From the NCBI GenBank assembly GCA_951812535.1, contig CATOSK010000004.1, positions 425,074-489,073 of the forward strand: a DNA stretch of 64,000 nucleotides, given 5' to 3'. The stretch is from an uncultured Dehalococcoidia bacterium (GTDB lineage: Bacteria; Chloroflexota; Dehalococcoidia; Lucifugimonadales; UBA3495). The notes under the pieces were generated by a model. The model ran no database searches, was not told where the DNA came from, and saw only the letters and a program-made list of their open reading frames with translations. Made by a program: the position numbers and the translations under genes. Positions 56,394 through 64,000 of this stretch are shown here, in pieces; within the stretch, counting starts at the first letter, position 1, and each line of letters opens with the position of its first letter.

Positions 56394-56680
56394 TCAAGTT
56401 GACCCAGGGCATCAGCTTCCCGCTGCACCTCAGCCAGCAGCCGGTCCCACAATCCCTGCTTCCGCCACCGGTAGAAACGGCTGGCCACGGTGGCCCAGCG
56501 ACCAAAGCGCTCGGGCAAATCCCGCCATGGGGCGCCGGTACGCAAAATCCACAAGATCCCGTTGATGACCGTGCGATGGTCCTTACTGGGCCGTCCGGTC
56601 GCCGGCTTCTGGGGCGGCAGCAGCGGCCTCAGTCGTCGCCATTGATCATCCGTCAAATCCCCTCGTCCCACACACCTCAC
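56267..56680 (-). CDS. IS5/IS427 transposase, first frame (orfA)
   Basis: The frame starts at GTG 56680 (RCVGRGDLTDDQWRRLRPLL). It shows the N-terminal block PSKDHRTVINGILWILRTG and APWRDLPERFGRWATVASRF, and then VHYVDGTNVRAHQHAAG containing the first catalytic Asp. Its own end (RAIRRWAVPGEGSGPKST) is out of the family frame, as expected if most functional product comes from -1 frameshifting into orfB. It overlaps orfB by 127 bp. Both parts look undamaged, so the element may still be active. Confidence 0.86.
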   Translation of the reverse strand: MRCVGRGDLTDDQWRRLRPLLPPQKPATGRPSKDHRTVINGILWILRTGAPWRDLPERFGRWATVASRFYRWRKQGLWDRLLAEVQREADALGQLEWEVHYVDGTNVRAHQHAAGAKRGRAIRRWAVPGEGSGPKST

Positions 56681-56743
56681 TCCTCATCTCAACCTGTCTC
56701 ATCCAGTTTAGACCCCACAATTGGGTTTGCAAACACGCCCTAG

Positions 56744-57885
56744 GGACTCCTACGTTGTACCAAGGACCGGTTGTTCAGAGGCAGGGATAGGATTCATCCT
56801 TGGATTGTTGTTGGCCGGGTCGCCATCAATCGCTACATTGGTTCCGCCTCGGGAATGGCCGGTCCCCGGAAAGCCCAAGATAATTCGTCCCTGGCGCTGA
56901 GGTGGCCGACGTTCATCCCTGCTTTCAGAAGGAGAGCAGCCGCTCTTCTCGGCGGGATCAACCATCAAGCAATTGTGTGAAGAGATAAACTCCTCCACTG
57001 GTTCGATTATGAGAAGGCAGACCTCGGTTCGGGATGCTTCGATCGCATATCCAAGATGGGTAAACGTGAACGCAGACATATTCTCTCGGCAGGTGTTGCG
57101 GATGGGAAGGCTGAGACCATTGAGTAGCCGCCGGTTTGGTCCCCGAATCCCAGGGAAGCCGCGGTGTTCCGCAGCAGCGAGAGTTGCTGACCAAAGGCTT
57201 CCCGGTTCTCGGCTTGGAACAACCAAACCAAGCCCCTACAGTTCCCACTACATCCCTTATGTTTAGGTACCCGACCTACTGAGGTTATTTCGGGTTGCCT
57301 GACCTGACCCCTAGTGCCTGGGAACTGGCATAGCGTTGTCGAATCCCGAATCTTCCAGCCAACTCTGATCGGTAGATTCGCAATCGTTCTGGGTACACTG
57401 CATCACGCAAGCCTGTAGGTCCTCCCAACGGGCTGCCGGGATCTCCAGTCGACCCAAGACGTCGTTTATGTTGTCACCGATTCCGGTTGTTCCACCACCG
57501 CCCCGAACTCCCGGGCTTCATCCTCACCGATGCGGAGCCATGCCAGGCTGATGGATTTGGGGTCAACTTCTTCCTCGGACATCCGTCCCCAGAGGCTTTC
57601 CCTCTCGAGTTGCCGACCGTCGTTCTTGGTCACGGTTACTGGGCCTTCCCCGCACTCTGCGGGGGGCGGTCCTCGAAGAAAGTCTGGAGTATTTCGCAGC
57701 CGCTACGCTCCACGACAAGAGCATGACGACCAACCCCAAGACCGCGATCCACACGCCGGGCCCATCATGGCGGTGACGCGGGGGCGTTCAAAGGACAACG
57801 CGCAGTCTGCCCGGCTTCCCATCCCTGGCTACTGGTGCGGAGGGCCCGCATCTGAACGATTCCTGAGTTTCCCGGCGATAAATTC
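56744..57885. other. No gene recognised (about 1.1 kb)
   Basis: Short frames are open on both strands, but none has a credible start or a family. No IS end or RNA gene is visible. It may be decayed sequence to the right of the IS tandem. Confidence 0.4.
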
Positions 57886-57912
57886 TCAGGGCGGACAAAC
57901 TGCCCGCCCTGA
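57886..57912 (-). terminator. Hairpin 3' of the P450 gene
   Basis: TCAGGGCGG pairs with CCGCCCTGA over 9 bp around a 9-base loop, 44 bp downstream of the P450 stop codon. Only a short T-containing tail (GAATTTATC on the minus strand) follows. A weak intrinsic terminator is likely. Confidence 0.5.
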
Positions 57913-57955
57913 ACTCGTTCTTAAAGCCGCGTGACGCCTACCGCGTTCCCCTGCC

Positions 57956-59182
57956 TCAGTTCCAGGTAATCGGCAACGACTTCAACGACCGGAAGGTGAT
58001 GCTGGGCTGGTATTCCAACTGGTCCTCGGTGGTATCCATGCGCAGAGAATCGAACCGCTCGGCAAAGGCCCGGAAGGCCTCCTGACCCTCCACCCGCACC
58101 AGCGTGGCGCCCAGGCAGTGGTGAATGCCAGCTCCGAAGGCCACGTGGGGGTTGGGCCAGCGGGTTATGTCGAACCGGTCCGGATCCTCAAACTTGCGCT
58201 GGTCCCGGTTGGCCGAAGATATGAACCAGCGGATCCGGTCATCCTTCCTGATCAGCTTCCCTCCCAATTCCACGTCCTCCGACGCGATGCGGGCGATGGA
58301 CTTCACCGATGAATCGTGCCTCAGGCATTCCTCGGTGGCCCTGACGTGCATCCCCTCCGGGTCGTTCCGCAGCAGGTCCCACTGGTCCGGGTTGCGCAGG
58401 AAGGACAGGATGCCGTTGCAAAGCAGGTTGATGGTGGTCTCGTGCCCGGCCAGCAGGAGCAGCGATGAATTGGAAATCACCTGGTCGCGGCTGAAGAAGC
58501 CGTCCCGCTCGCCCTGGGCCAGCACCGAAATGAAGTCGCCCTCTGGATTGACGATGCGCTTCTCCACCAGGGGCGAAACGTAGTCGATCATTTCCCGGAT
58601 TCCCTCGGAGAAGTTCTGCATCCGCCAAGGTTCTCCCCGGCCCACGTAGAGCAATTTTTCCGCCACCTCCCGGATGTAGGGCCGGTCCTGCTTGGGAACC
58701 CCCATCATCTCGGCAATAATCAGCAGGGGCAGAGGCGTGGCAAAATCGCGCATCACGTCCATGCTGCCCCGTTCTTCGGCCTCATCCAACAGTTCCTTGA
58801 TCACCTCCTTCACCATGGGCCGCCACTGCTCCATAGAGCGGGGGGTGAAATAGCCGTGGACAACCTTGCGCATATCCAGGTGGGCCGGCCGGTCGTGTTG
58901 GATGAACTGGCGGGACTGGTACTCTCGCACAAACTCGTAGAGCCCCAAGTCCGAGTCGTAGATGGTGGGATAGGGAGGCCGGGGATCGTTCTTGAAAACC
59001 GCCGAAGAGAACAGTTCGTTGTGGCGGGTCAGCCAAACCAGATCTTCGTGGCGGGTGATCACCCAGACTTCGTACAACTCGTTCCAGTGGACCGGGTCCT
59101 CCTCCCGAAGCCGCCCATAATAGGTATAGGGGTCGGCGATTGCCTCGTGGGTAAACATATCGTCGCTGATGGCAGTTACCAT
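57956..59182 (-). CDS. Cytochrome P450
   Basis: A 408-aa protein from ATG 59182, with GGGAAGG upstream. The I-helix oxygen-binding motif is LLLLAGHETTINLL near residues 240-253. ExxR (EECLR) follows near 285. The heme-binding loop is HVAFGAGIHHCLGATLVR near 345, with the axial Cys in HHCLG. Soluble bacterial class I P450s of this length (CYP10x-like) hydroxylate small hydrophobic substrates using ferredoxin partners. No ferredoxin or reductase gene is adjacent in the window. The gene is alone on the minus strand. The substrate is unknown. Confidence 0.93.
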   Translation of the reverse strand: MVTAISDDMFTHEAIADPYTYYGRLREEDPVHWNELYEVWVITRHEDLVWLTRHNELFSSAVFKNDPRPPYPTIYDSDLGLYEFVREYQSRQFIQHDRPAHLDMRKVVHGYFTPRSMEQWRPMVKEVIKELLDEAEERGSMDVMRDFATPLPLLIIAEMMGVPKQDRPYIREVAEKLLYVGRGEPWRMQNFSEGIREMIDYVSPLVEKRIVNPEGDFISVLAQGERDGFFSRDQVISNSSLLLLAGHETTINLLCNGILSFLRNPDQWDLLRNDPEGMHVRATEECLRHDSSVKSIARIASEDVELGGKLIRKDDRIRWFISSANRDQRKFEDPDRFDITRWPNPHVAFGAGIHHCLGATLVRVEGQEAFRAFAERFDSLRMDTTEDQLEYQPSITFRSLKSLPITWN

Positions 59183-59531
59183 ATCGTCACCTTCCCTTGA
59201 GTTGCCTCGTATTATAGCCCGGTTGAGGTGGATTTGGTTATGGGACAGAACCAGTGCGGAGTTTACTGAGAGTCCCGAGCCTCCTGCCGGTAGTTCGGTT
59301 CCTGCTCCCAGTGAACTTCTCCTTCCAATGGACGGGGACGGATGCTCCGGGTTCACCAACTCCCGCCGCCCTTCACCCTCTTGACGACTGCCGACGACAC
59401 AGCCAAGTCTCCGCCGAAGCCGTGACCAGGGTGAACACGGAAACTACGTACCCGTGAACGGAGCTGACGCCAGGGAACTCATTGGCGTCTGGGACGGTTC
59501 GCGGAGCCTGATTGAGCAGACTGGAGCGTTG
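59183..59531. other. Region between OppF end and P450 start, no gene
   Basis: These 349 bp should contain the P450 promoter (minus strand). No further feature is seen. Confidence 0.4.
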
Positions 59532-60521
59532 TCACGCCGCCACCACCGCCGGCTCCACCTTGTGGCAGGCGGTCAGGTGTTCGCTGTTTATCTCCCGCCA
59601 GTCGGGTTCCACCTCCCGGCACATGCCGGTCTCGAAGTAGATGGGACAGCGCGGGTGGAACCGGCACCCGCTGGGCGGGTTGATCGGGCTGGCCACCTCA
59701 CCGCTGATGGTCGTCCCCATGGGGATGTCCGGGTCGGGCTGGGGGACCGAGGCCAGCAGCGCCTTGCTGTAGGGATGCAATGTGTTCTCGTACAGCTGGT
59801 CCTTGTCCGCCAGTTCCACCATCTTCCCCACATACATGACCCCCACCCGGTGGCTCATGTGCTCGACAATCGCCAGGTCGTGGGAGATGAGCAGATAGCT
59901 CAACCCCAGGTCCCTCTGCAGGTCCACCAGCAGGTTCAGGATCTGGGCCCGGATGGAGACGTCCAGCCCGGAAACGGGCTCATCCAGCACAATCAGCTGG
60001 GGGCGCAGGGCCAGGGCCCGGGCGATGGCTATGCGCTGCCGCTGTCCGCCGCTGAACTGGTGCGGGAAGAACGACCCGGTCACCGGGCTGAGCCCCACGT
60101 TCTCCAGCAACTCCCCCACTCGCATCCGCAGTTCCCGGCCGTGCAACCCTTCGTGCACCTGCAGCGGCTCGCCGATGATGTCCAGCACCTGCATGCGCGG
60201 GTTCAACGAGCTGTAGGGGTCCTGAAAGACCGCCTGCACCAACCGCTTGTATTCCTTCAGTCCGCTGCCCCGCAACCCGGTGATGTCATCACCCCGGAAC
60301 CGGATGACTCCCCCGGTTGGCCGCTCCAGCAGCAGGATCATCTTCGCGACCGTGGTCTTGCCGCAGCCGCTCTCCCCCACCAGCGCGAAGGTCTCCCCCT
60401 CGCCTATGGAGAAGTTGACCCCGTCCACGGCCTGGATGGCCTCGGCGTTCCGGCCCAGCCAGCTTCCGCTGCCCCGGAAGTGCTTCACCAGCCCCTCTAC
60501 TTCCAGCAGTCGTTCCGCCAC
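59532..60521 (-). CDS. Oligopeptide ABC transporter ATP-binding protein, OppF/DppF-like
   Basis: A 329-aa protein starting at GTG 60521, one base after the OppD stop. Walker A is LVGESGCGKTTVAK near residue 50. The signature is HQFSGGQRQRIAIARAL near 155. Walker B is LIVLDEPVSGLDVS, and the switch is LLISHDLAIVEH. The C-terminal cysteines of the Opp-type ATPases are present: GCRFHPRCP and GMCREVEP, the CX6C-X-C pattern that binds an iron-sulphur cluster in DppD/OppD relatives. It energises import together with the OppD-like protein. The matching permeases may be the truncated DppC stub next to OppD, or the intact pair at 42.5-44.4 kb. Confidence 0.94.
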   Translation of the reverse strand: MAERLLEVEGLVKHFRGSGSWLGRNAEAIQAVDGVNFSIGEGETFALVGESGCGKTTVAKMILLLERPTGGVIRFRGDDITGLRGSGLKEYKRLVQAVFQDPYSSLNPRMQVLDIIGEPLQVHEGLHGRELRMRVGELLENVGLSPVTGSFFPHQFSGGQRQRIAIARALALRPQLIVLDEPVSGLDVSIRAQILNLLVDLQRDLGLSYLLISHDLAIVEHMSHRVGVMYVGKMVELADKDQLYENTLHPYSKALLASVPQPDPDIPMGTTISGEVASPINPPSGCRFHPRCPIYFETGMCREVEPDWREINSEHLTACHKVEPAVVAA

Positions 60522-60522
60522 T

Positions 60523-61539
60523 TCAGCCCCCCGGCTCCGCCAGCCAGCAATGCACGAAGTCCTGGTCCCCCAGGGACGTTCTCGGCGGATACTCCTCCTT
60601 GCACTTGTCCATCGCTTCGGGACAGCGCGGCCAGAAGGGACAACCCTGGGGAATGTTTCTCAGGTCGGGGGGCTGGCCCTCGATCTGGTAGAGCCGGTCC
60701 CGCTTGGTCCCCATTACCGGCACCGACGCCAGCAGCGCCCGGGTGTAGGGATGTTGGGGTTCCTTGTAAATCTGCCGGACGCCGGCGCTTTCCACGATCC
60801 GCCCCGCGTACATGACGTTGACCCGGTCGCACATCTGGGCGACGATTCCCAGGTCGTGGGTCACCCAGATGACGCTGGTGCCGCTTTCCCGCTGCAGGTC
60901 CCGGATCAGCCCCAGGAACTGGGCCTGGATGGTGACGTCAAGAGAGGTGGTCGGCTCGTCGGCAATCAGCAGTTCCGGCTCGGTCGTCAGCCCCATGGCC
61001 GCCACCACCCGCTGCCGCATTCCGCCGCTGAACTGGTGGGGGTACTGGCCCAGCCTCAGCTCCAGCCTGGGGATGCGGACCGCCCGCAGCGACCCCAGCA
61101 CCCGGTCCATGGCCTGTTGCCCCCGCTCCTTCAGGTGCAGCCGGACCGGTTCGGCCACCTGCTCGCCCACGGTGTACACGGGGTTCAGAGATGTCTGCGG
61201 GTCCTGCATGATGATGGCCATGCGGTGCCCCCGGTACTCCCGCATCTGGTGCTCGGATAGCTCCAGCAGGTTCTCGCCCCGGAACCAGACTTCACCCTCG
61301 ACGATTTGCGCCCCGGGGCGGGGGACCAGCCGCATCAGGGACAGGCAGGTCATCGTCTTCCCGCTGCCCGACTCTCCCACCAGGCCCACCGCCTCTCCTT
61401 CCCGGATGGTGAAGCTGACGCCGTCCACTGCCTTGAGGACGGCGTTCCTCTGGAAGAAGTAGGTCTTCAGCCCTTCAACCCTGAGGAGGATATCTTGTTC
61501 AACGTCGTGGTTTTCCATTTGCACCCTGAGGTCTTCCAT
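60523..61539 (-). CDS. Oligopeptide ABC transporter ATP-binding protein, OppD/DppD-like
   Basis: 338 aa from ATG 61539; ATG 61518 is a possible later start. Walker A is GLVGESGSGKTMTC near residue 50. The Q-loop is IMQDPQTSLNP, the signature HQFSGGMRQRVVAAMGL, Walker B LLIADEPTTSLDVTIQ and switch WVTHDLGIVAQ. The C-terminal oligopeptide/dipeptide domain carries GCPFWPRCPEAMDKC. It is immediately followed by the OppF-like gene, and the permease C-terminus stub ends 3 bp upstream. So this was once the downstream end of a full operon (permease-permease-ATPase-ATPase) that an IS3-type insertion has cut. Confidence 0.94.
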   Translation of the reverse strand: MEDLRVQMENHDVEQDILLRVEGLKTYFFQRNAVLKAVDGVSFTIREGEAVGLVGESGSGKTMTCLSLMRLVPRPGAQIVEGEVWFRGENLLELSEHQMREYRGHRMAIIMQDPQTSLNPVYTVGEQVAEPVRLHLKERGQQAMDRVLGSLRAVRIPRLELRLGQYPHQFSGGMRQRVVAAMGLTTEPELLIADEPTTSLDVTIQAQFLGLIRDLQRESGTSVIWVTHDLGIVAQMCDRVNVMYAGRIVESAGVRQIYKEPQHPYTRALLASVPVMGTKRDRLYQIEGQPPDLRNIPQGCPFWPRCPEAMDKCKEEYPPRTSLGDQDFVHCWLAEPGG

Positions 61540-61542
61540 CCC

Positions 61543-61591
61543 CTACATTTGCCGGCGCCTGGGGTCAAGTGTGTCCCGCAGCCAGTCCCCG
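61543..61591 (-). pseudogene. DppC-like permease, last 15 codons only
   Basis: The stub reads GDWLRDTLDPRRRQM and stops, matching FFGDWMRDTLDPKLRRV at the end of the intact DppC-like permease at 42508. The rest is missing because the IS3-type element begins at 61592. No permease sequence is found to the right of the element, so sequence was deleted or lost there. Confidence 0.85.
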
Positions 61592-61680
61592 TGAGGTGGA
61601 CCCAGGAAACTGGACAGGTAGTTAAGTGGGAATCCTGCTCCTAGACCAATGACAGCGACGGCTGTCGAGGAGGAGTGGGA

Positions 61681-61977
61681 ATGTCCAGAGAGCGTAGAAA
61701 GCACAGCCCTGCCTTGAAGGCCAAAGTTGCACTTGAGGCAACGAAGGGCGAGCAGACGGTGGCCGAGTTGGCTGCCCGGTTCGAGGTCCACCCCAACCAG
61801 ATTCAGACGTGGAAGAAGGCTCTGGCCGATGGCGCGGCCGCCATCTTTGACCACGGCAACGGGACCAATAAGGGCAAGGAGTCGAAGAACAACGACGCCC
61901 TGGTGGCCCGGTTGTATCAGCAGATCGGGCAGCTGAAGGTGGAGCGGGATTTCTTGGAGGAAAGGTCCGGTCCATGA
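61681..61977 (+). CDS. IS3-family transposase, orfA (HTH protein)
   Basis: 98 aa from ATG 61681, with GAGGAGG upstream. RRKHSPALKAKVALEATKGE and VAELAARFEVHPNQIQTWKK form the leucine-zipper/HTH type DNA-binding domain of IS3 orfA; VARLYQQIGQLKVERDFLEE is the zipper at the C-terminus. In IS3 elements orfA is also produced as part of an orfAB fusion by -1 frameshifting. Its TGA overlaps ATG 61974 of the orfB frame. It appears intact. Confidence 0.9.
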   Translation: MSRERRKHSPALKAKVALEATKGEQTVAELAARFEVHPNQIQTWKKALADGAAAIFDHGNGTNKGKESKNNDALVARLYQQIGQLKVERDFLEERSGP

Positions 61978-62954
61978 CTCCAGCACAGCGGCGTGAGCTG
62001 GTGGACCGGCGACACCGGTCCCTGTCTGTAGTCCCTGTCTGTAGTGCGGCAGTGCCAGTTGCTGGGGGTCAGCCGCTCCAGCCTCTACTACCGTGCCAAG
62101 GGGACCTCACAACAAGACCTGTCCCTGATGCGGGAGCTGGACCGCCAGTACCTGGAAACCCCCTTCTACGGTTCCAGGCGGATGAGGGCTTCGCTGGAAA
62201 GGCAGGGCATGCCGGTAAGCCGTAAGCGGGTGCAGCGGCTCATGAGACTGATCGGCCTGCGGGCCATCTACCGGCAGCCTCGCACCAGCCACCCAGCGCC
62301 GGAACGCCGGGTGTACCCCTACCTGCTGAAGGATATGACGATCACCCGGGCGAACCAGGTATGGGCGGCCGACATCACCTACCTGCCCATGGGACGGGGA
62401 TTCCTCTACCTGGTGGCCATCATGGACTGGCACAGCCGGTACGTGTTGGCCTGGCGATTGTCCAACACCCTGGAGACCGGCTTTTGTGCCGAGGCGCTGG
62501 GCGACGCCCTGGATCAGGGAACGCCCGACGTGTTCAACACCGACCAGGGAAGCCAGTTCACCAGCCGGGAGTTCACGCAGATGCTGCAGGAACACTCGGT
62601 GAGGATCAGCATGGACGGCCGGGGCAGGTACCAGGACAACATCTTCGTGGAGCGGCTGTGGCGGACGGTGAAGTACAGTGAAGTACAGTGAAGTACGAGG
62701 AGGTCTACCTGAAAGCCTACGCCAGCGTCCTGGAGGCCCGGTGGGGGCTGGCAGAAGACTACTTCCGGTTCTACAACCGGCTCAGGCCCCATCAGGCCCT
62801 AGGCTACCGGACTCCGGCCGAGGTGTTCCATGGGCAGCAGAGTGTGGTAGAAGGGGACTCTAATGAAAGGAGGGATTCACCCGGACAGGGGACCGAATCA
62901 CTGGCAGGAGAGCCGGGATTCTCACTTAACTCGCCCCTCATCCTGTCCAAATAA
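61974..62954 (+). pseudogene. IS3-family transposase orfB, broken by two tandem duplications
   Basis: orfB is the DDE integrase part: VSRSSLYYRAKG near the start, WAADITYLPMGRGFLYLVAI with the first Asp, VFNTDQGSQFTS with the second, and GRYQDNIFVERLWRTVKY approaching the Glu. The unit TCCCTGTCTGTAG is present twice in tandem (62019-62044), shifting frame after RRHRSLSVV. The unit GTGAAGTACA is present three times (62668-62697, last base changed), shifting frame after WRTVKY. The remainder EEVYLKAYASVLEARWGLAE and FYNRLRPHQALGYRTPAEVF is found in another frame. The catalytic core is therefore split and the element is likely inactive unless helped in trans. Confidence 0.85.
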
Positions 62955-62992
62955 TGGGGTCCACCTCAGAGTCCCACTTAATTGTGGCCTGA

Positions 62993-63020
62993 TCCTGTCC
63001 AACCGATGGGGTCCATCTCA
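62993..63020 (+). repeat. Second IS3-type right end (solo)
   Basis: TCCTGTCCAACCGATGGGG and then TCCATCTCA parallels TCCTGTCCAAATAATGGGG followed by TCCACCTCA at 62941-62968, with five differences over 28 bp. It lies just outside the IS3-type element and has no transposase attached. Confidence 0.6.
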
Positions 63021-63248
63021 AACGGCCAAGAATAGTAATAGAACGGTTGCCTTACGGTATACACTTAATGTTCGGAACAGTTCCGGGCTAACTGGGGCCA
63101 TGCACCATGGGCAAATCCGCCTTTGTTGCAGGGAAGGGCGTAGTCCGTATAGAGTTGCAACCAGCAGATCGATCATTCAAGTTGCCTACGGTCACATTTG
63201 CTGCCGAATGCTACGAAATTACTCCAATTAGTGATAAGGAGGGTTGAC

Positions 63249-64000
63249 ATGCCGGACTACAGACCACCGTTGGATGGGATCAGGGTACTTGACCTGGGCC
63301 GCCATCAGGCCGGTCCCCGATGTGCTCAGGTTCTGGCCCGCATGGGGGCCGAGGTAATCAAGATTGAAAGGATCGGAGGCGAAGAAACCCGTTACCACGG
63401 GCCGTGGGTCCGGGGGCAGAGCGCCTACTGGGCATCCCACAACACGGGGAAGAAAAGCCTCAGCATGGACCTCAGGACCGCCGCGGGCAAAGAGGTCCTG
63501 ACGGAGTTGGTCAAAGTCTCCGACGTTTTCCTCCAGAATTTCCGCCCCGGCACCATCGAGGCCATGGGGTTCGGGTACGACGTGCTCCAGGAACTCAACC
63601 CCCGCATCATCATGGTCAACGCCTCCGCCTACGGGCAGTTCGGCCCCTATTCCGAAAAGATCGGCTACGGCCCCGTCGGCGAATGCATCTCCGGCGTCAC
63701 CATGACCATCGGGGAAGAGGGCTGGCCGCCGGTGCAGGCCCGGGTCTCCCTCATCGACCGCACCACCGCCCTGCACGCCGCCATCGGCGTTTTGTCGGCA
63801 TTGCGGGAGCGGGATTGGTCCGGCATGGGCCAGACCATCGACGTCTGCCTGGCTGATTCCGGCTACAGCTACACCGAGATTCCCGTCTCCGCTTACGCTG
63901 GCGCTGGGGTCGAACCCAAGCGGGGCGAGGGTGGCGGCGCCCCGCCCAGCGGCATATACCAATGCAAGGACGGCCATGTTCTAATCACCGCCGGTGACCA
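63249..64000 (+). CDS. CoA transferase family III (CaiB/BaiF), 3' partial
   Basis: The start ATG 63249 has a very good AAGGAGGG. At least 250 codons are inside the window, and the frame is still open at base 64000. PPLDGIRVLDLGRHQAGPRC, MGAEVIKIERIGGEETRYH, FLQNFRPGTIEAMGFGYDVL and SAYGQFGPYSEKIGYG are successive family blocks. The catalytic aspartate is in ARVSLIDRTTALHAAIGVLS near residue 175. Members move CoA between carboxylic acids (formyl, carnitine, bile acid, mesaconyl and similar) through a covalent aspartyl-CoA intermediate. The substrate is not predictable. IS3 debris lies immediately upstream, so this gene appears to begin a new unit. Confidence 0.92.
   Translation, partial: MPDYRPPLDGIRVLDLGRHQAGPRCAQVLARMGAEVIKIERIGGEETRYHGPWVRGQSAYWASHNTGKKSLSMDLRTAAGKEVLTELVKVSDVFLQNFRPGTIEAMGFGYDVLQELNPRIIMVNASAYGQFGPYSEKIGYGPVGECISGVTMTIGEEGWPPVQARVSLIDRTTALHAAIGVLSALRERDWSGMGQTIDVCLADSGYSYTEIPVSAYAGAGVEPKRGEGGGAPPSGIYQCKDGHVLITAGD

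Larger units (their letters stand above)
55855..56739 (-). mobile_element. IS5-family (IS427-type) insertion sequence
   Basis: The 885-bp element is bounded by inverted repeats GGCGTGTTTGCAAAC (extendable to GGGCGTG if the target is counted as TA/CTAG). CTAG stands on both sides (55851-55854 and 56740-56743). It carries two overlapping transposase frames on the minus strand. The left boundary coincides with the right boundary of the IS701-type element. Confidence 0.85.
61592..62968 (+). mobile_element. IS3-family insertion sequence, orfB disrupted
   Basis: The ends share TGAGGTGGACCC (left, 61592-61603) and its complement at 62957-62968, and inside them TGGACAGG/CCTGTCCA. orfA and orfB follow in the plus direction. 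I do not see a matching target duplication. A second copy of the right end stands 25 bp further on. Confidence 0.8.

Noticed and set aside
63228..63977. 249-aa minus-strand frame at the right end
   Set aside because: Antisense to the CoA transferase gene, which has a perfect ribosome binding site and all family motifs.

Overview
ORGANISM. The window is GC-rich bacterial chromosome with a mosaic, lower-GC accessory section. No rRNA, tRNA or other phylogenetic marker is visible. The gene set fits a member of the Chloroflexota of the SAR202/Dehalococcoidia kind, or a similar free-living or sponge-associated heterotroph: Dpp/Opp-type ABC transporters, class III CoA transferase, cytochrome P450, PuuE-like deacetylase, AhpD/CMD protein, luciferase-like monooxygenase remnant, and a secreted CARDB protein with a dockerin-like calcium segment. 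This is an inference from gene content, not a proof.

LAYOUT. (1) 1-3.0 kb: the 3' end of a UvrD-like helicase, a winged-helix protein with a nuclease-like C-terminus, and an AlpA-type regulator. (2) 3.5-9.1 kb: an SDR epimerase converges on a tightly coupled minus-strand operon of glycosyltransferase, radical SAM/SPASM enzyme, WG-repeat/O-methyltransferase fusion and histidine phosphatase. Their junctions are a 2-nt gap, a GTGA overlap and an ATGA overlap. This is the best candidate for an undescribed biosynthetic system. (3) 9.4-41.9 kb: a defence and mobile island. One co-directional minus-strand run (26.25 to 10.76 kb) carries a second winged-helix/nuclease-like protein, a DEDD exonuclease-RecQ-UvrD triple fusion, hsdM, a broken nucleotidyltransferase, hsdS, a SIR2-like gene, hsdR and an unknown protein. 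Upstream of it lie another UvrD-like helicase with a degenerate Walker B motif, a NERD nuclease and a truncated NERD paralogue. They are followed by a striking tandem array of about 60-bp double-hairpin units, a second AlpA regulator, a decayed IS21 element split by an IS701-type element, an OLD-family ATPase/TOPRIM nuclease, and a tyrosine integrase at the edge. (4) 42-48.4 kb: a Dpp/Opp-type transporter (binding lipoprotein and two permeases) and a CMD-family protein. (5) 48.8-54.3 kb: an MFS exporter, a secreted CARDB/FN3 protein, IS remnants and a polysaccharide-deacetylase-like enzyme. (6) 54.4-56.7 kb: an IS701-type and an IS5-type element abutting at a shared CTAG. (7) 58-64 kb: a P450, OppF and OppD, a permease stub truncated by an IS3-type element whose orfB carries two short tandem duplications, and the start of a CoA transferase that runs off the window.

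HOW IT FITS TOGETHER. The outer parts read as ordinary peptide/solute uptake and catabolism. The centre is an integrase-bounded accessory island dense in nucleic-acid-processing defence genes and IS debris. Many long open frames in this GC-rich DNA are antisense shadows and are left out. Gene decay (nonsense codons, frameshifts, solo fragments) is concentrated in transposases and near island edges.
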